From: Streptomyces changanensis | GTDB lineage: Bacteria > Actinomycetota > Actinomycetes > Streptomycetales > Streptomycetaceae | Length of the DNA stretch: 64,000 nt | Direction: 5' to 3' | Assembly: GCF_024600715.1 (NCBI RefSeq) | Contig: NZ_CP102332.1 | Span: 6,572,001 to 6,636,000, forward strand | Shown: one piece after another, positions 1-8,600 of the stretch | Numbering within the stretch: the first letter of the stretch is position 1 | How the letters are laid out: each line of letters starts with the position of its first letter | Notes under the pieces: generated by a model | The model's database searches: none | Told to the model about the DNA's origin: nothing | What the model saw: only the letters and a program-made list of their open reading frames with translations | Made by a program: the position numbers and the translations under genes

Positions 1-1020
1 ATGACGGTAAAAAAGGGACAGACGCGGAGCGGGGACAGGGGCGGTGGCAGGGGCGCCGAGCGGATCAGGGAGGTGCCCTTCGTCGCTCCGGCCGGCGTGC
101 CGTCCGGCGTGGAGGTGGGATCGCTCGCCGCGTTGGCCGCCCGGCTGCCACGGCGGAGCCTGGAGACGCCGCAGCGCCCCGCCTTCCACCACCTGCTGGC
201 ACCGTCCGTCGGCGTCCTGCGCCACGCGGTGGACTTCGTGGACCACGCCGTCCCACCGGGCTCGTGGCTGTGGGTGCGGCCCGGTCAGGTACAGCAGTGG
301 CACGACATGACGGGGACCGACGGCGCCGTGGTGTTCTTCGAGACGGACTTCCTCGACGCGGCCACGGCCGCCGCCGCGCACCTGGACGACCCGTACGGCG
401 CGGCGGTCCACACCCCGGCGCCCCGCGACGCGGAGGCGCTGCGGCTGGCCGCCGAACACCTGCGGCACGAGTTCGACGCCCTGGGACGGATGCCGCTGGA
501 ACCGCACACCGCCGCGCTGCGCCACCTCCTCGCCGTCCTCGTCCTGCGTCTGTCCCACCTCGCGCGGCCCGCAGCGGGGCCGGCCGTGGAGCACGACGAG
601 ACGTTCCTGCGGTTCCGGGACGCGGTCGAGCGGGACTTCGCGCGCAGCCGGCGGGTGGAGGAGTACGCCCGGGCGCTGGGCTACTCGCCGCGGACCCTCA
701 CCCGGGCCGCGTACGCCGCAACCGGGCTCGGCGCGAAGGAGTTCGTCGACCGGCGGGTGGTGCTGGAGGCCAAACGGGTCCTCGCCCACAGCGATGCCTC
801 CGTCGCCCGGATCGCCGCCCAGCTCGGCTTCTCCAGCCCCACCAACTTCGGCAAGTTCTTCCAGCACCGCACCGGGCACACGCCCCTCGGCTTCCGCTCC
901 GCCGTGCGGGGTCGGCACGACACGGTGGAGGCGGAGGCGGAGGCGGAGACGGGGACGGGGACGGGGACGGGGACGGGGACGGCGGAGGGTACGGGCCGGG
1001 GGAGAGGGGAGGGGAAGTGA
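1..1020 (+). CDS. AraC-family transcriptional regulator
   Basis: A 339-residue protein. Residues about 30-200 form a sensor-like half and residues about 205-300 carry two helix-turn-helix units of the AraC/XylS type: the first around VEEYARALGYSPRTLTRAAY, the second around VARIAAQLGFSSPTNFGKFF, followed by the usual RTGHTPLGFR ending. It should bind DNA and control nearby genes; the effector cannot be told. The ATG is the first base of the window, so an upstream start cannot be excluded. The last 30 residues are low-complexity, EAEAEAETGTGTGTG, encoded by GGCGGA and GGGGAC hexamer repeats, and look like a repeat-expanded tail that adds no DNA-binding function. Confidence 0.9.
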   Translation: MTVKKGQTRSGDRGGGRGAERIREVPFVAPAGVPSGVEVGSLAALAARLPRRSLETPQRPAFHHLLAPSVGVLRHAVDFVDHAVPPGSWLWVRPGQVQQWHDMTGTDGAVVFFETDFLDAATAAAAHLDDPYGAAVHTPAPRDAEALRLAAEHLRHEFDALGRMPLEPHTAALRHLLAVLVLRLSHLARPAAGPAVEHDETFLRFRDAVERDFARSRRVEEYARALGYSPRTLTRAAYAATGLGAKEFVDRRVVLEAKRVLAHSDASVARIAAQLGFSSPTNFGKFFQHRTGHTPLGFRSAVRGRHDTVEAEAEAETGTGTGTGTGTAEGTGRGRGEGK

Positions 1021-1096
1021 CGGCGACGGGCGCGGCTCATCCGGCCTGATCCGGGAAGGCTGTGAGGAGCCGACCCACAGACCCCCAGGAAGGCCC

Positions 1097-1519
1097 ATGA
1101 CGTCGCACCCCCAACTGCTGCACACCGTGCTCGACACGACCAGGCCCCGGGAGCTGGCCGAGTTCTACCGGCGCCTGCTCGGGTTGACGTACCGCCCCGG
1201 CGACGAACCGCCCGCGGACGGCGCACCCGACGAGCCCGACTGGCTCGTGCTGCGCACCTCCGACGGGGTGAACCAGCTCGCCTTCCAGCAGGTCGAGCGC
1301 CTGCCCCGGACGACGTGGCCCGCCCACGACGTCCCGATGCAGGCCCACCTCGACCTCACCGTCCCGGACGCGGCCGAGCTGACCAGGCAGCGGCGGCGGG
1401 CGGAGGACCTGGGCGCGGAACTGCTGCTCGACCGGTATGACGACCCGGACGAGCCGCTGTACGTCCTCGCGGATCCGGCGGGCCACCCGTTCTGCGTCTT
1501 CGTGCGTACACCGGTCTGA
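1097..1519 (+). CDS. VOC-family (glyoxalase/bleomycin-resistance fold) protein
   Basis: A 140-residue single-domain protein of the vicinal oxygen chelate superfamily. It shows the beta-alpha-beta pattern of the fold (LLHTVLDTTRPRELAEFYRRLLGL at the start) and the usual ending of YVLADPAGHPFCVFV. Such proteins bind metals and act as dioxygenases, isomerases or drug-binding proteins; substrate unknown. The ATG is preceded by AGGAAGG at 1088-1094, close to the start but the best site present. It follows the AraC gene by 76 bases on the same strand and could be its target. Confidence 0.85.
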   Translation: MTSHPQLLHTVLDTTRPRELAEFYRRLLGLTYRPGDEPPADGAPDEPDWLVLRTSDGVNQLAFQQVERLPRTTWPAHDVPMQAHLDLTVPDAAELTRQRRRAEDLGAELLLDRYDDPDEPLYVLADPAGHPFCVFVRTPV

Positions 1520-1569
1520 GTCCGTGCGGTCCGCCGGGCCCGGGTCCGGTGCGTCCACGCGCGGTCCTC

Positions 1570-2115
1570 TCAGGCCCAGAGCTCGCGGCTCTCGCACACG
1601 CGCGCGCCCATGTTGCGCTCCATCATGCGCAGGGCGGCGTCGGCGAGGTCCGCGTGGATGTGGGCGACGGCGTCGCGGGGGACCACCACCTCGAAGTGCC
1701 GGATGTGCGCGTCGAGGGACGAGTACAGCACGCACTGCTCGGTGACCTGCCCGCACAGCACGAGCCGTTCGATGCCCTGCTGGTGCAGCAGATACGTCAA
1801 CGGGGTCTCGAAGAAGATCGAGTGGCGCGCCTTCACGACGAAGAGGGACGAGTCGTCCGGCCGCAGCGGCTCGACGAGGTCCGCGTGCGGCCCCGCCAGG
1901 GCCGTGTCGAGGAGTTCTCCGTGATGCGAGCGCCACTCGCCGAAGTTGTCGTTGACGTAGATGACCGGGACGTCCCGCTCGCGGGCGCGGCGCAGCAGGT
2001 CGGTGACGACCGGCACCACGGTCCGGGCGGAGGGGAGCAGCTGGTCGGCGTCCTTGTGGTCATACGTGTTGATCATGTCGATCACGATCAGTGCGGTCTT
2101 GGCCATGTCGCTCAC
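1570..2115 (-). CDS. Isochorismatase-family cysteine hydrolase
   Basis: A 181-residue protein of the isochorismatase-like hydrolase fold. It has the expected triad: Asp in ALIVIDMINTY near the N-terminus, Lys in FVVKARHS, and the nucleophile Cys in CGQVTEQCVLYSS. Family members hydrolyse isochorismate, nicotinamide, carbamoyl sarcosine or related amides; the sequence alone does not fix the substrate. The GTG at 2115 has a GGTGG-like site; an ATG at 2106 (MAKTALIV) is an equally possible start. It converges with the VOC gene. Confidence 0.88.
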   Translation of the reverse strand: MSDMAKTALIVIDMINTYDHKDADQLLPSARTVVPVVTDLLRRARERDVPVIYVNDNFGEWRSHHGELLDTALAGPHADLVEPLRPDDSSLFVVKARHSIFFETPLTYLLHQQGIERLVLCGQVTEQCVLYSSLDAHIRHFEVVVPRDAVAHIHADLADAALRMMERNMGARVCESRELWA

Positions 2116-2179
2116 GTTGCCACCGTGCGGCGCGCGCCCGGCTCAACCGGGCCGCGCCGCTCGTCGTGTCGCCTACGGC

Positions 2180-2602
2180 TCACCGGGCGGCCGCGGCGAC
2201 GGTGCGGGGCTCCTCGCCGGTCAGCTCCACGATGCGCGCCAGGGGCACTCCGGCTGCCAGTGCCCGGCCGAGCAGGGCGTCGCGCCCGTCGGTGTACTCC
2301 CGGTAGGCGAGGAGCTGTTCCTCCAGGCGGGCGACGGACTCCGGGGCGTTGCCGTGCCGCAGACGGCTCAGCTCCTCGTCGCCCAGGGGGACCGGCAGGC
2401 GCTCCGCGCCCTCGGGGATGGCCGCCGTCTCCTCCGGCGGCACCAGGCGCAGTCGCGGGGAGGTCACCGCGACACCGTGCGCGTCGAGCCACGCCCGCAC
2501 GGCCGGGGTCTCCAGACACGCGAGGTCGCCGACGGAGCCCGGCGGAACACCGAGCGGGGTCGCGGTCTCGTCCAGCAGGAACAAGTAGGCGTCGTCGGTC
2601 AC
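2180..2602 (-). CDS. Hypothetical protein, 140 residues
   Basis: I do not recognise a named domain. The 140-residue product has balanced, coding-like composition (MTDDAYLFLLDETATPLGVPPGS at the start) and a C-terminal part that is probably alpha-helical (LEEQLLAYREYTDGRDALLGRALAAG) and ends in a helix-turn-helix-like run, VPLARIVELTGEEPRTVAAAAR. A Streptomyces-restricted small cytoplasmic protein is the likeliest description. It sits 64 bases upstream of the isochorismatase gene on the same strand and may be co-transcribed with it. Confidence 0.65.
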   Translation of the reverse strand: MTDDAYLFLLDETATPLGVPPGSVGDLACLETPAVRAWLDAHGVAVTSPRLRLVPPEETAAIPEGAERLPVPLGDEELSRLRHGNAPESVARLEEQLLAYREYTDGRDALLGRALAAGVPLARIVELTGEEPRTVAAAAR

Positions 2603-3051
2603 CTGTGCCTCCTCGGGGCAGTGGCAGTGGTGGGGTGGTCGCCGTCCTCCTACCCCGCCGCGGTCGGATCATCGTCGTGGGACGCGGCTCGTCACCCGGG
2701 TGGTGCCGTACTCTCCCGCGCTGCGGCCGGGACCGCCTCCGGAACCCGCCCACGCCCTCGCACCGGGGCGTGAGCCCCCGCCCCCGACCTCGGGCCACCC
2801 CGCCCCCGGGCCGGACCCGGCCCCGACCTGTCCCGGCCCCGACCCGCCCCCGGGCCGGACCCGACCCGGCACCCGGGTCGCGGGCCCCGGCGCGGACCCC
2901 GGCGTGGGGCGGGACGGGCCGGCGGGACCCCAGGGGGCGGAGCCGGTACCGGAAGGGCACACCGGCCGCGTCGACGCGGCGCACCACGACAGAAGCGGAA
3001 TTCGTAGCTCTGATCGGCGTGCCATCGATCATTGGCGGGCATTCGTGAGCG
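2603..3051. other. Intergenic region with C/G-rich low-complexity repeats
   Basis: About 450 bases without a convincing gene, between a minus-strand gene start and a plus-strand gene start, so both promoters should lie here. Bases about 2770-2900 are an irregular repeat of CCCCGGGCCGGACCCG and CCCCGACC units. The reading frames across it on both strands are proline/arginine/glycine artefacts. Confidence 0.6.
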
Positions 3052-4362
3052 GTGACCTCGGTTGATTTCCTCTTCACCCTGCTCGGGGCGGGCGCGCTCG
3101 CGGCGGCGGTCGTGCCGCGGCTGGTCGCCGGACGTCCGCTCTCCATGCCCCTGGTGTTCCTGCTGTGCGGGTTCGCCGTCCAGTTCCTGCCGCTCCCCAT
3201 GCCGCAGATCGACCCGGTGCGCGACCGTGCGATGATCGAGCACGTCACGGAAGTGTGCGTGATCATCTCCCTGATGGGTGCGGGGCTCGCCCTGAACCGC
3301 CCCTTCGGCCGCCGGACGTGGCGCACCTCCTGGCGGCTGCTCGGTATCACCATGCCCCTGACGATCGCCGCGACCGCACTGGCCGTCTGGGCGCTGCTCG
3401 GCTGGCAGCCGGCCGCCGCGCTGCTCGTGGCGGCCGTCCTCGCGCCGACCGACCCCGTCCTCGCGTCGGAGGTCCGGGTGGGCGCGCCCACCGAGTCCGA
3501 GCACGACGAGGACGAGGTGCGCTTCGCGCTGACGAGCGAGGCCGGCCTCAACGACGGCCTCGCCTTCCCCGTCGTCATGGCGGCCATCGCGATGGCCGCC
3601 GCGGGGGCCACGCCGGTGAGCGACTGGTTCGGGCGGTGGCTCCTCGTCGACGTGGCCTACAAGTGCGCGGTCGGCGTGCTCGCGGGGCTCGCCGTCGGCA
3701 AGCTCCTGGGCTGGCTGTTCTTCCACGCCTCCCGGCACGCGATGCGGCTGTCCGAGCACCGGGAGGGCTTCGTCGCCCTGGGCGCCACCTTCTTCGCCTA
3801 CGGGCTCACCGAGCTCGCCCACGGCTACGGCTTCCTCGCGGTGTTCGTCACCGCCTGCCGCATCCGCGCCGCCGAGCGCGCGCACGGCTACCACACGGTG
3901 CTGCACGACTTCGTCGAGCAGATCGAGCGGCTCCTCACGGCGGCCCTCCTCTTCCTCCTGGGCGCCTTCGTGGCGCAGGGCGCCCTGACGGCCCTGACCT
4001 GGCAGGGGGTGGTCGTCGGCCTCCTCCTGCTGCTCGTGGTGCGCCCCCTCACCGCCTGGGTCGCCCAGCCGGGCAGCCCCGCGGGACCGCGCGAACGCGT
4101 CGTGACGGCGTTCTTCGGCGTCCGCGGCGTCGGCTCGCTGTTCTACCTGGCGTACGCGCTCGGCCACTCCGGCTTCGGGGTGCCGGCCGACGCGCTGTGG
4201 GCCGTGGTGAGCGCGACGGTGGTGGCCTCCGTGGTCCTGCACGGGGTGACCGCCTCGCCCGTGATCAACCGGCTGGACCGCCTGCGCCTGCTCCAGGCCC
4301 GGAAGAAGTCCCGCGGCGGCGACGGACCCGACGAGGGCGACATCGCCCAGGAGCGCTTGTGA
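3052..4362 (+). CDS. CPA1-type sodium/proton antiporter
   Basis: A 436-residue membrane protein with 11-13 predicted transmembrane helices. It carries the signature acidic residues of monovalent cation/proton antiporters (NhaP/CPA1 type): APTDPVLASEV in the middle and TSEAGLNDGLAFP about 25 residues later, where the Asn-Asp pair binds the cation and proton. The protein would exchange Na+ or K+ for H+ across the cytoplasmic membrane, supporting pH and salt homeostasis. The C-terminal 25 residues are a charged cytoplasmic tail. The start is GTG; the first helix begins immediately after it, which supports this choice. It stands alone; the next gene converges on it. Confidence 0.92.
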   Translation: MTSVDFLFTLLGAGALAAAVVPRLVAGRPLSMPLVFLLCGFAVQFLPLPMPQIDPVRDRAMIEHVTEVCVIISLMGAGLALNRPFGRRTWRTSWRLLGITMPLTIAATALAVWALLGWQPAAALLVAAVLAPTDPVLASEVRVGAPTESEHDEDEVRFALTSEAGLNDGLAFPVVMAAIAMAAAGATPVSDWFGRWLLVDVAYKCAVGVLAGLAVGKLLGWLFFHASRHAMRLSEHREGFVALGATFFAYGLTELAHGYGFLAVFVTACRIRAAERAHGYHTVLHDFVEQIERLLTAALLFLLGAFVAQGALTALTWQGVVVGLLLLLVVRPLTAWVAQPGSPAGPRERVVTAFFGVRGVGSLFYLAYALGHSGFGVPADALWAVVSATVVASVVLHGVTASPVINRLDRLRLLQARKKSRGGDGPDEGDIAQERL

Positions 4363-4561
4363 ACCGGGACGCGCCACGCTGAGGAGAAACGTTCCGCCAG
4401 CGCGGTGGGGACGACTGCCCGCCTCCCGCGCCGGGTGGGCCACCGGATGCCTGCTTGTTGGGGCGGGTGCCGGGGCCCGCACACCGTACGCCGTGGCCCG
4501 ACGCCCCTCACCGCCACGGCCCCCCTTCGGTGCACCGCCGCGGGCGCGCCCCGTCCCCGCG

Positions 4562-5188
4562 TCAGGAGGGGCCTTGGGTCCCGTGGTCGCCGCCGGAGGG
4601 GCGGGGGGCGGCCAGGGCGGCCAGGTAGTCGTCCAGGAGTGCGACCTGACGTCGCGGCGGGAACGCCGCCGGGTCGAACAGGGCCTGCACCACCAGGCCG
4701 AGGACGAACGCCTGGGCGCCGGCCGCGACGCGTGCGGGATCGCCGGGGGGCAGCTCGCCGAGCTCCTGAGCCGCGGCCACTCGGTCGCGCAGTCCGTCGC
4801 GGCTCCGGGCGTACTTGCGGGCGTAGTCGGCGCTCAGCTCCGGGCTGGAGAGCGCGGTGTCCCAGGAGGACACCCAGATCCGGTTGCCGTCGGTGGCCTC
4901 CGGGGTCAGCGGCAGGATGTCCAGCAGCGCGTCCTTCAGTGCGGCCAGACCTTCACCGGTGCCGCGGCGCGGGCGGGAGCCGGTCCGCTGTTCGAGCAGG
5001 TCGAGGGCGTAGGTCACCAGGGCGCGTTTGGTGGGGAAGTAGTGCGTGAGCAGGCCGGTCGTCGCGCCGAGCTCGGTGGCGACGGCGCGCAGGGTCAGGC
5101 CGGCGAAGCCGCGTGTGGCCATCACCTGCCACACCGCCGCGGAGACGTCGCGCCGACGGGCCTCGTGATCTCCCCTGGTGCGTGGCAT
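4562..5188 (-). CDS. TetR-family repressor
   Basis: A 208-residue regulator. The N-terminal 50 residues hold the TetR helix-turn-helix (AAVWQVMATRGFAGLTLRAVA then LGATTGLLTHYFPTKRALV); the rest is the all-helical ligand and dimer domain. The ATG at 5188 begins MPRTRGDHEARR and gives normal family length. It is divergent from an acetyltransferase gene 51 bases away, with a dyad (5207-5222) in the gap, so the likely job is repression of that acetyltransferase and of itself. Confidence 0.88.
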   Translation of the reverse strand: MPRTRGDHEARRRDVSAAVWQVMATRGFAGLTLRAVATELGATTGLLTHYFPTKRALVTYALDLLEQRTGSRPRRGTGEGLAALKDALLDILPLTPEATDGNRIWVSSWDTALSSPELSADYARKYARSRDGLRDRVAAAQELGELPPGDPARVAAGAQAFVLGLVVQALFDPAAFPPRRQVALLDDYLAALAAPRPSGGDHGTQGPS

Positions 5189-5206
5189 GCCGACACGATA
5201 CATTTC

Positions 5207-5222
5207 CGTAACGCATGTTATG
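5207..5222. promoter_or_regulatory. Probable TetR operator
   Basis: CGTAAC-GCAT-GTTATG is an imperfect dyad (5 of 6 positions match) in the 51-base gap between the divergent TetR and acetyltransferase genes, in locally AT-rich sequence. That the neighbouring TetR protein binds it is inferred from position. Confidence 0.5.
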
Positions 5223-5239
5223 TGAAGGGGGAGGTGCTC

Positions 5240-5791
5240 GTGTTCTCGCTGCCGCTGGGCGACGGTGCTCGCCTCGGTCCGCTGGAGGTCCGGCACGCCG
5301 CGGAGTTCGCCGACCATCTGGACCGTGCCCGTGAACACATCCGGCCGTGGGTCGGGGCCGGGTTCGTCACCGACGACGAAGCCGGGGCACGGGCCACCCT
5401 GCAGCGGTACGCCGGACGTCAGGCCGCCGACGGCGCCCGCCTGTACGGCATCCGGCGGGACGACGTGTTGGTCGGGGGAGTGATGTTCACCGACTTCGAC
5501 ACCGCTCTCGGGTCGTGTGAGATCGGCTGCTGGCTGGAGCCGTCCGCCGAGGGCCACGGCCTGGTCACGCGGGCGTGTGGCGTGCTGCTGGACTGGGCGT
5601 TCACCTCCCGGTCCCTGCACCGGGCCGAATGGCACTGCCGGGCCGACAACGACCGGAGCTCCGCCGTGGCCCGACGGCTCGGCATGACACTGGAAGGCGT
5701 ACGGCGTGAGGCGTGGCCGTACGCGGGCGTGCGTCACGACAAACAGATCTGGGCGGTCCTCGCTCCCGAATGGCGGACCCCGGACCGGTGA
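5240..5791 (+). CDS. GNAT-family N-acetyltransferase
   Basis: A 183-residue acetyltransferase resembling the RimJ/RimL ribosomal-protein acetyltransferases: MFSLPLGDGARLGPLEVRHA at the start, a middle WLEPSAEGHGLVTRACGVLLDWAF stretch in the acetyl-CoA pyrophosphate loop position, and WHCRADNDRSSAVARRLGMTLEG near the end. It moves an acetyl group from acetyl-CoA to an amine on a protein or small molecule. GTG at 5240 is preferred because AAGGGGGAGG ends 5 bases before it; GTG at 5222 and 5234 are alternatives. It is divergent from, and probably controlled by, the TetR gene. Confidence 0.88.
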   Translation: MFSLPLGDGARLGPLEVRHAAEFADHLDRAREHIRPWVGAGFVTDDEAGARATLQRYAGRQAADGARLYGIRRDDVLVGGVMFTDFDTALGSCEIGCWLEPSAEGHGLVTRACGVLLDWAFTSRSLHRAEWHCRADNDRSSAVARRLGMTLEGVRREAWPYAGVRHDKQIWAVLAPEWRTPDR

Positions 5792-5931
5792 CCGCCGACG
5801 GTCCCGCCCCGTGGGGGATCGCCGCTCCCGTCCTTTGTGCCGCTGCGGCAACAGCACGTGACGGAGCCCGGGCGCCCGCCGCAGTCTGGTACCTGTCAGA
5901 AGCCGCACGCAGGCAGACAGGAGGTCACGCG

Positions 5932-6384
5932 ATGACCGTTCACCGCAGTGCCCGGACCGCGCCGCACACCGCCCCCACCGCTGACGGGGCACCGCTCGGC
6001 GACCGGGTCCACCACGTCCGCTCCGACGAACTGGACGGCTTCGCCGCCATCAGCGGCGGTACCGTCGGCTCCAGGAGGCTGTGGATGGGCAGGGTGGAGA
6101 ACCCGCCGCTGAGCGCGACGGACAACCACCACCACGGCGACTCCGAGGCAGGGATCTACGTGGTCAGCGGTCATCCCGTGTTCGTCTACCACGACGGCAC
6201 GCGGGAAGTCCGACTCGCCGCCGAGCCGGGTGACTTCTTCCTCGTCCCCCCGTTCGTCCCGCACCGGGAGGAGAACCCGGACCCGAACGAACCCGCCGTG
6301 GTCGTGATCGCCCGGACCACCCAGGAGCCGATCAAGGTCTCCGTCCCGGAGCTCTACCGATTCACGCCGGAAGAGCCCTCGTAG
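5932..6384 (+). CDS. Cupin-domain protein
   Basis: A 150-residue single-cupin protein. The metal-binding His cluster is visible as DNHHHGDSEAGIYVVSG (motif 1 with the downstream Glu), and motif 2 is EPGDFFLVPPFVPHREENP with its His. Cupins of this size act as metal-dependent dioxygenases, isomerases or small-molecule sensors; the substrate cannot be read. The ATG follows CAGGAGG at 5917-5923. It is 140 bases downstream of the acetyltransferase on the same strand. Confidence 0.85.
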   Translation: MTVHRSARTAPHTAPTADGAPLGDRVHHVRSDELDGFAAISGGTVGSRRLWMGRVENPPLSATDNHHHGDSEAGIYVVSGHPVFVYHDGTREVRLAAEPGDFFLVPPFVPHREENPDPNEPAVVVIARTTQEPIKVSVPELYRFTPEEPS

Positions 6385-6588
6385 GCGCCCGGCCGCGTAC
6401 GCACCTGCCGTGTCCGCCGCTGGAAGGCACCGCCGTGGGCGGGCACCTCCACCGAGGCGGGGGGCCGGCCGCGTGCGCGTGCCGTGGGCGCGGGCGTCGC
6501 GTGGAGTTTGTCGAGGGCGACGACTGGTCGGGACCGCCTCCCGGCGGTGACCCGGGCGAGCAGTCGGCCGGCGTGCGGTGACGCCCGC

Positions 6589-7293
6589 TCACCGTTGCGG
6601 AGCCTGCTGGGTGAGGTCGATTCCCCAGGTCCCGCGGAGGAGGTCGTGGCCGCTCCCCGTGACGTCGAGGCCCCGCCCGGAGCGGTGCCGCACCACCCAT
6701 CCCACCTGGAGGAACCGTCTGCCGACTTCGGCGCCCAGGGCGCCGGCCAGGTGCGCCCGCCGTTCCGTCCAGTCCGGGCACGCCCGCGTGGTGGCGCGCC
6801 GGGCCCGCACCGCGCCGTCGACGTCCACCCCGATCCCGCGCAGCCCGTCGGCGCCGGCGTCGGTGAGCGCGAGCGACCCTCGGTCGGCCAGCCACCCCTG
6901 GCGTGTCCAGGTGTCCGCCAGCGCGACGCCGAGCCGGCCGGCGATGTGGTCGTAGCAGAACCGCGCCGTGGCCAAGTGCTGCGTCTGACGGCTGCGTCGG
7001 TACCCGGAGACGGGGGCCGGGTCGGCCAGGAGGCCGAGCGCTTCCAGGGCGGTGGCGACCTGCGGGCCGGCGAGCGAGTAGTAGCGGCACCGCCCCCGCG
7101 CCTCGCAGGTCACCAGGCCGGCGTCGACGAGCACCGCCAGGTGCTCCGACGCGGTCGAGGCGCTCACCCCGGCCCCCTTCGCCAGCTCGCCGGCCGGCCG
7201 CCTGGTCCCGTCCATGAGCAGGTTCAGGAAGACGGAGCGCGCGGGAGCGGCGAGGGCCTTGCCCACTCGCGTGAAGTCCCGGTCTCGGCTCAT
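6589..7293 (-). CDS. ArsR-type winged-helix regulator with C-terminal extension
   Basis: A 234-residue regulator. Residues about 8-75 form an ArsR-like winged helix (LAAPARSVFLNLLMDGTRRP, then ASTASEHLAVLVDAGLV and the wing CEARGRCRYYSL). The remaining 150 residues are an extension common to a Streptomyces group of non-metal ArsR proteins, without a metal-binding Cys cluster. It is divergent from the OsmC-like gene with 65 bases and a good dyad between them, so it probably represses osmC in response to a redox or electrophile signal. Confidence 0.85.
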   Translation of the reverse strand: MSRDRDFTRVGKALAAPARSVFLNLLMDGTRRPAGELAKGAGVSASTASEHLAVLVDAGLVTCEARGRCRYYSLAGPQVATALEALGLLADPAPVSGYRRSRQTQHLATARFCYDHIAGRLGVALADTWTRQGWLADRGSLALTDAGADGLRGIGVDVDGAVRARRATTRACPDWTERRAHLAGALGAEVGRRFLQVGWVVRHRSGRGLDVTGSGHDLLRGTWGIDLTQQAPQR

Positions 7294-7314
7294 GGAGGTG
7301 ACGATACGGCGAAG

Positions 7315-7338
7315 ACACTTCGGCCGGTGCCGAAGCGT
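7315..7338. promoter_or_regulatory. Operator between ArsR-type regulator and OsmC gene
   Basis: The core is CTTCGGC-CGGT-GCCGAAG (7318-7335), a perfect 7-base inverted repeat. The dyad extends to ten positions per arm with one mismatch. It lies in the shared promoter region of the two divergent genes. Confidence 0.55.
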
Positions 7339-7358
7339 CCCGGTCCTACGGTTCGGAC

Positions 7359-7817
7359 ATGGACACCCACAGCTACCGCACGCGTCTGCACTGGGACGGC
7401 TCCACCGCGGCCGGGGTCCGCGCCTATTCGCGCGACCACACCGCCGTCGCCACGCCGGCCACCACCCGGGTCGACCTGAGCGCCGACCCGGCCTTCCGCG
7501 GCAACGCCGACCGGCTCAACCCCGAGCAACTCGTGGTCATGGCCGCCTCGTCCTGCCAGATGCTGTCGTTCCTCGGCGCCGCCGCCCGTGCCGGAGTGGA
7601 CGTGCTCGCCTACGACGACGAGGCCACCAGCCACCTCGACCTCGCCGCCGAGCCCACCCGCCTGGCCGCGATCCACCTGCACGTGACCGTCGAGGTCGCC
7701 GCCGGGACCGACGAGACCGAGGTCCGGGAACTGGCCGCGCGGGCCCACCGCGAGTGCTACGTGGCCAACAGCCTGGCGATCCCGGTCGAGGTCTCCACCA
7801 CCGTGGTGGCCTCGTGA
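7359..7817 (+). CDS. OsmC-family peroxiredoxin-like protein
   Basis: A 152-residue OsmC/Ohr-fold protein. The two redox cysteines lie in SSCQMLSFL (about residue 65) and RECYVANSLAIPVEV (about residue 137), the positions used for organic hydroperoxide reduction. It should detoxify hydroperoxides in the cytoplasm with a dithiol reductant. The divergent ArsR-type regulator is the likely controller; OsmC genes are commonly paired with a thiol-sensing regulator, although usually of the MarR type. Confidence 0.9.
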   Translation: MDTHSYRTRLHWDGSTAAGVRAYSRDHTAVATPATTRVDLSADPAFRGNADRLNPEQLVVMAASSCQMLSFLGAAARAGVDVLAYDDEATSHLDLAAEPTRLAAIHLHVTVEVAAGTDETEVRELAARAHRECYVANSLAIPVEVSTTVVAS

Positions 7818-7919
7818 CCCCCTGCGCGCAGGACCTGGACCGAAGCCGCATATGCCGACCGTGACGAGGCCACCGTCGGGTGTGAGCCGCGCACGCCGTC
7901 GCCGGCCTGTTCGACTGCG

Positions 7920-8537
7920 CTAAGCGGGATCGGCTTCGTCGTGGATGGTCAAGGTTCCCGCGAGGTCGAGGTCGCCGACGGTGCCGTGCGCCCCGGCGCG
8001 GACGAGAAGCACTGCACCGAGCGCGGTGCTCCAGAACGTCCTGGCTTCCACGTTGAGCGGTCGACGGGCCCTCCAGCCGCGACTGTCGATGAGCTGGCTC
8101 ACGAAGCGCTCGGATTGTCGGAACAGCAGCTGGAGGTGCCGGTCGACCACGGGGGCGAGTTCGGGCTTGGAGATCCCGGCGGCGAGTGCTCGCGTGACTG
8201 ACGGAAGCGAGGGCATGGCCAGTACGGCGCGGGCGATGTTGCGCCGAAATGTCGCCGCGTCCGGGGCTTGGCGACCGATGCGCTCAATCCGTCGGGCATC
8301 GTGCAGCAGGCCCAGAAAGGCGGCGTGCACGAGGAGCGCGTCCTTGGATCCGAAGTAGTACGTGACCTGATTGGGGAAGGCGCCCGCCGCGTTGGCGATC
8401 TCCGCGACGCTCACCTCGGCGCCGGGCCGCTCCTTGCAGAGCCGGGCAGTCGCCTCGATCAGCCGGCGCCTCGTCGCCCGACCGCGGTCCCGTGACCGAG
8501 CCGACGTCGATCGGGCTTCCGTTCGCTTCTTTTCCAC
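7920..8537 (-). CDS. TetR-family regulator divergent from a ketosynthase
   Basis: A 205-residue TetR protein. A basic N-terminal extension (MEKKRTEARSTSARSRDRGR) precedes the helix-turn-helix (ATARLCKERPGAEVSVAEIA, then AGAFPNQVTYYFGSKDALL). The C-terminal domain is of the type that binds small hydrophobic ligands. It faces a lone ketosynthase gene 63 bases away with two copies of a strong dyad between them, which makes autoregulation plus control of the ketosynthase the best reading. Confidence 0.88.
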   Translation of the reverse strand: MEKKRTEARSTSARSRDRGRATRRRLIEATARLCKERPGAEVSVAEIANAAGAFPNQVTYYFGSKDALLVHAAFLGLLHDARRIERIGRQAPDAATFRRNIARAVLAMPSLPSVTRALAAGISKPELAPVVDRHLQLLFRQSERFVSQLIDSRGWRARRPLNVEARTFWSTALGAVLLVRAGAHGTVGDLDLAGTLTIHDEADPA

Positions 8538-8544
8538 GCCTCGA

Positions 8545-8559
8545 TTGTATGTGATACAA
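8545..8559. promoter_or_regulatory. TetR operator copy 1
   Basis: TTGTAT-GTG-ATACAA is a perfect six-base inverted repeat with a 3-base centre, AT-rich in very GC-rich surroundings. It is one of two copies in the gap between the TetR and ketosynthase genes. Confidence 0.7.
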
Positions 8560-8571
8560 AAATCCCGTTCG

Positions 8572-8588
8572 CTTGTATCGCATACAAG
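8572..8588. promoter_or_regulatory. TetR operator copy 2
   Basis: CTTGTAT-CGC-ATACAAG repeats the core of copy 1 with seven-base arms. The two centres are 28 bases apart. This copy sits directly before the ketosynthase ribosome-binding site (GAAAGG, 8588-8593). Confidence 0.7.
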
Positions 8589-8600
8589 AAAGGTTCAGGC

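Noticed and set aside
916..1019. CRISPR-like or regulatory repeat at the end of the AraC gene
   Set aside because: It is simple hexamer expansion (GGCGGA, GGGGAC) inside the reading frame, with no spacers.
2692..4482. 596-residue minus-strand frame over the antiporter
   Set aside because: Antisense shadow of the CPA1 antiporter gene, with repetitive GEEGGAQG-type composition and no domain.
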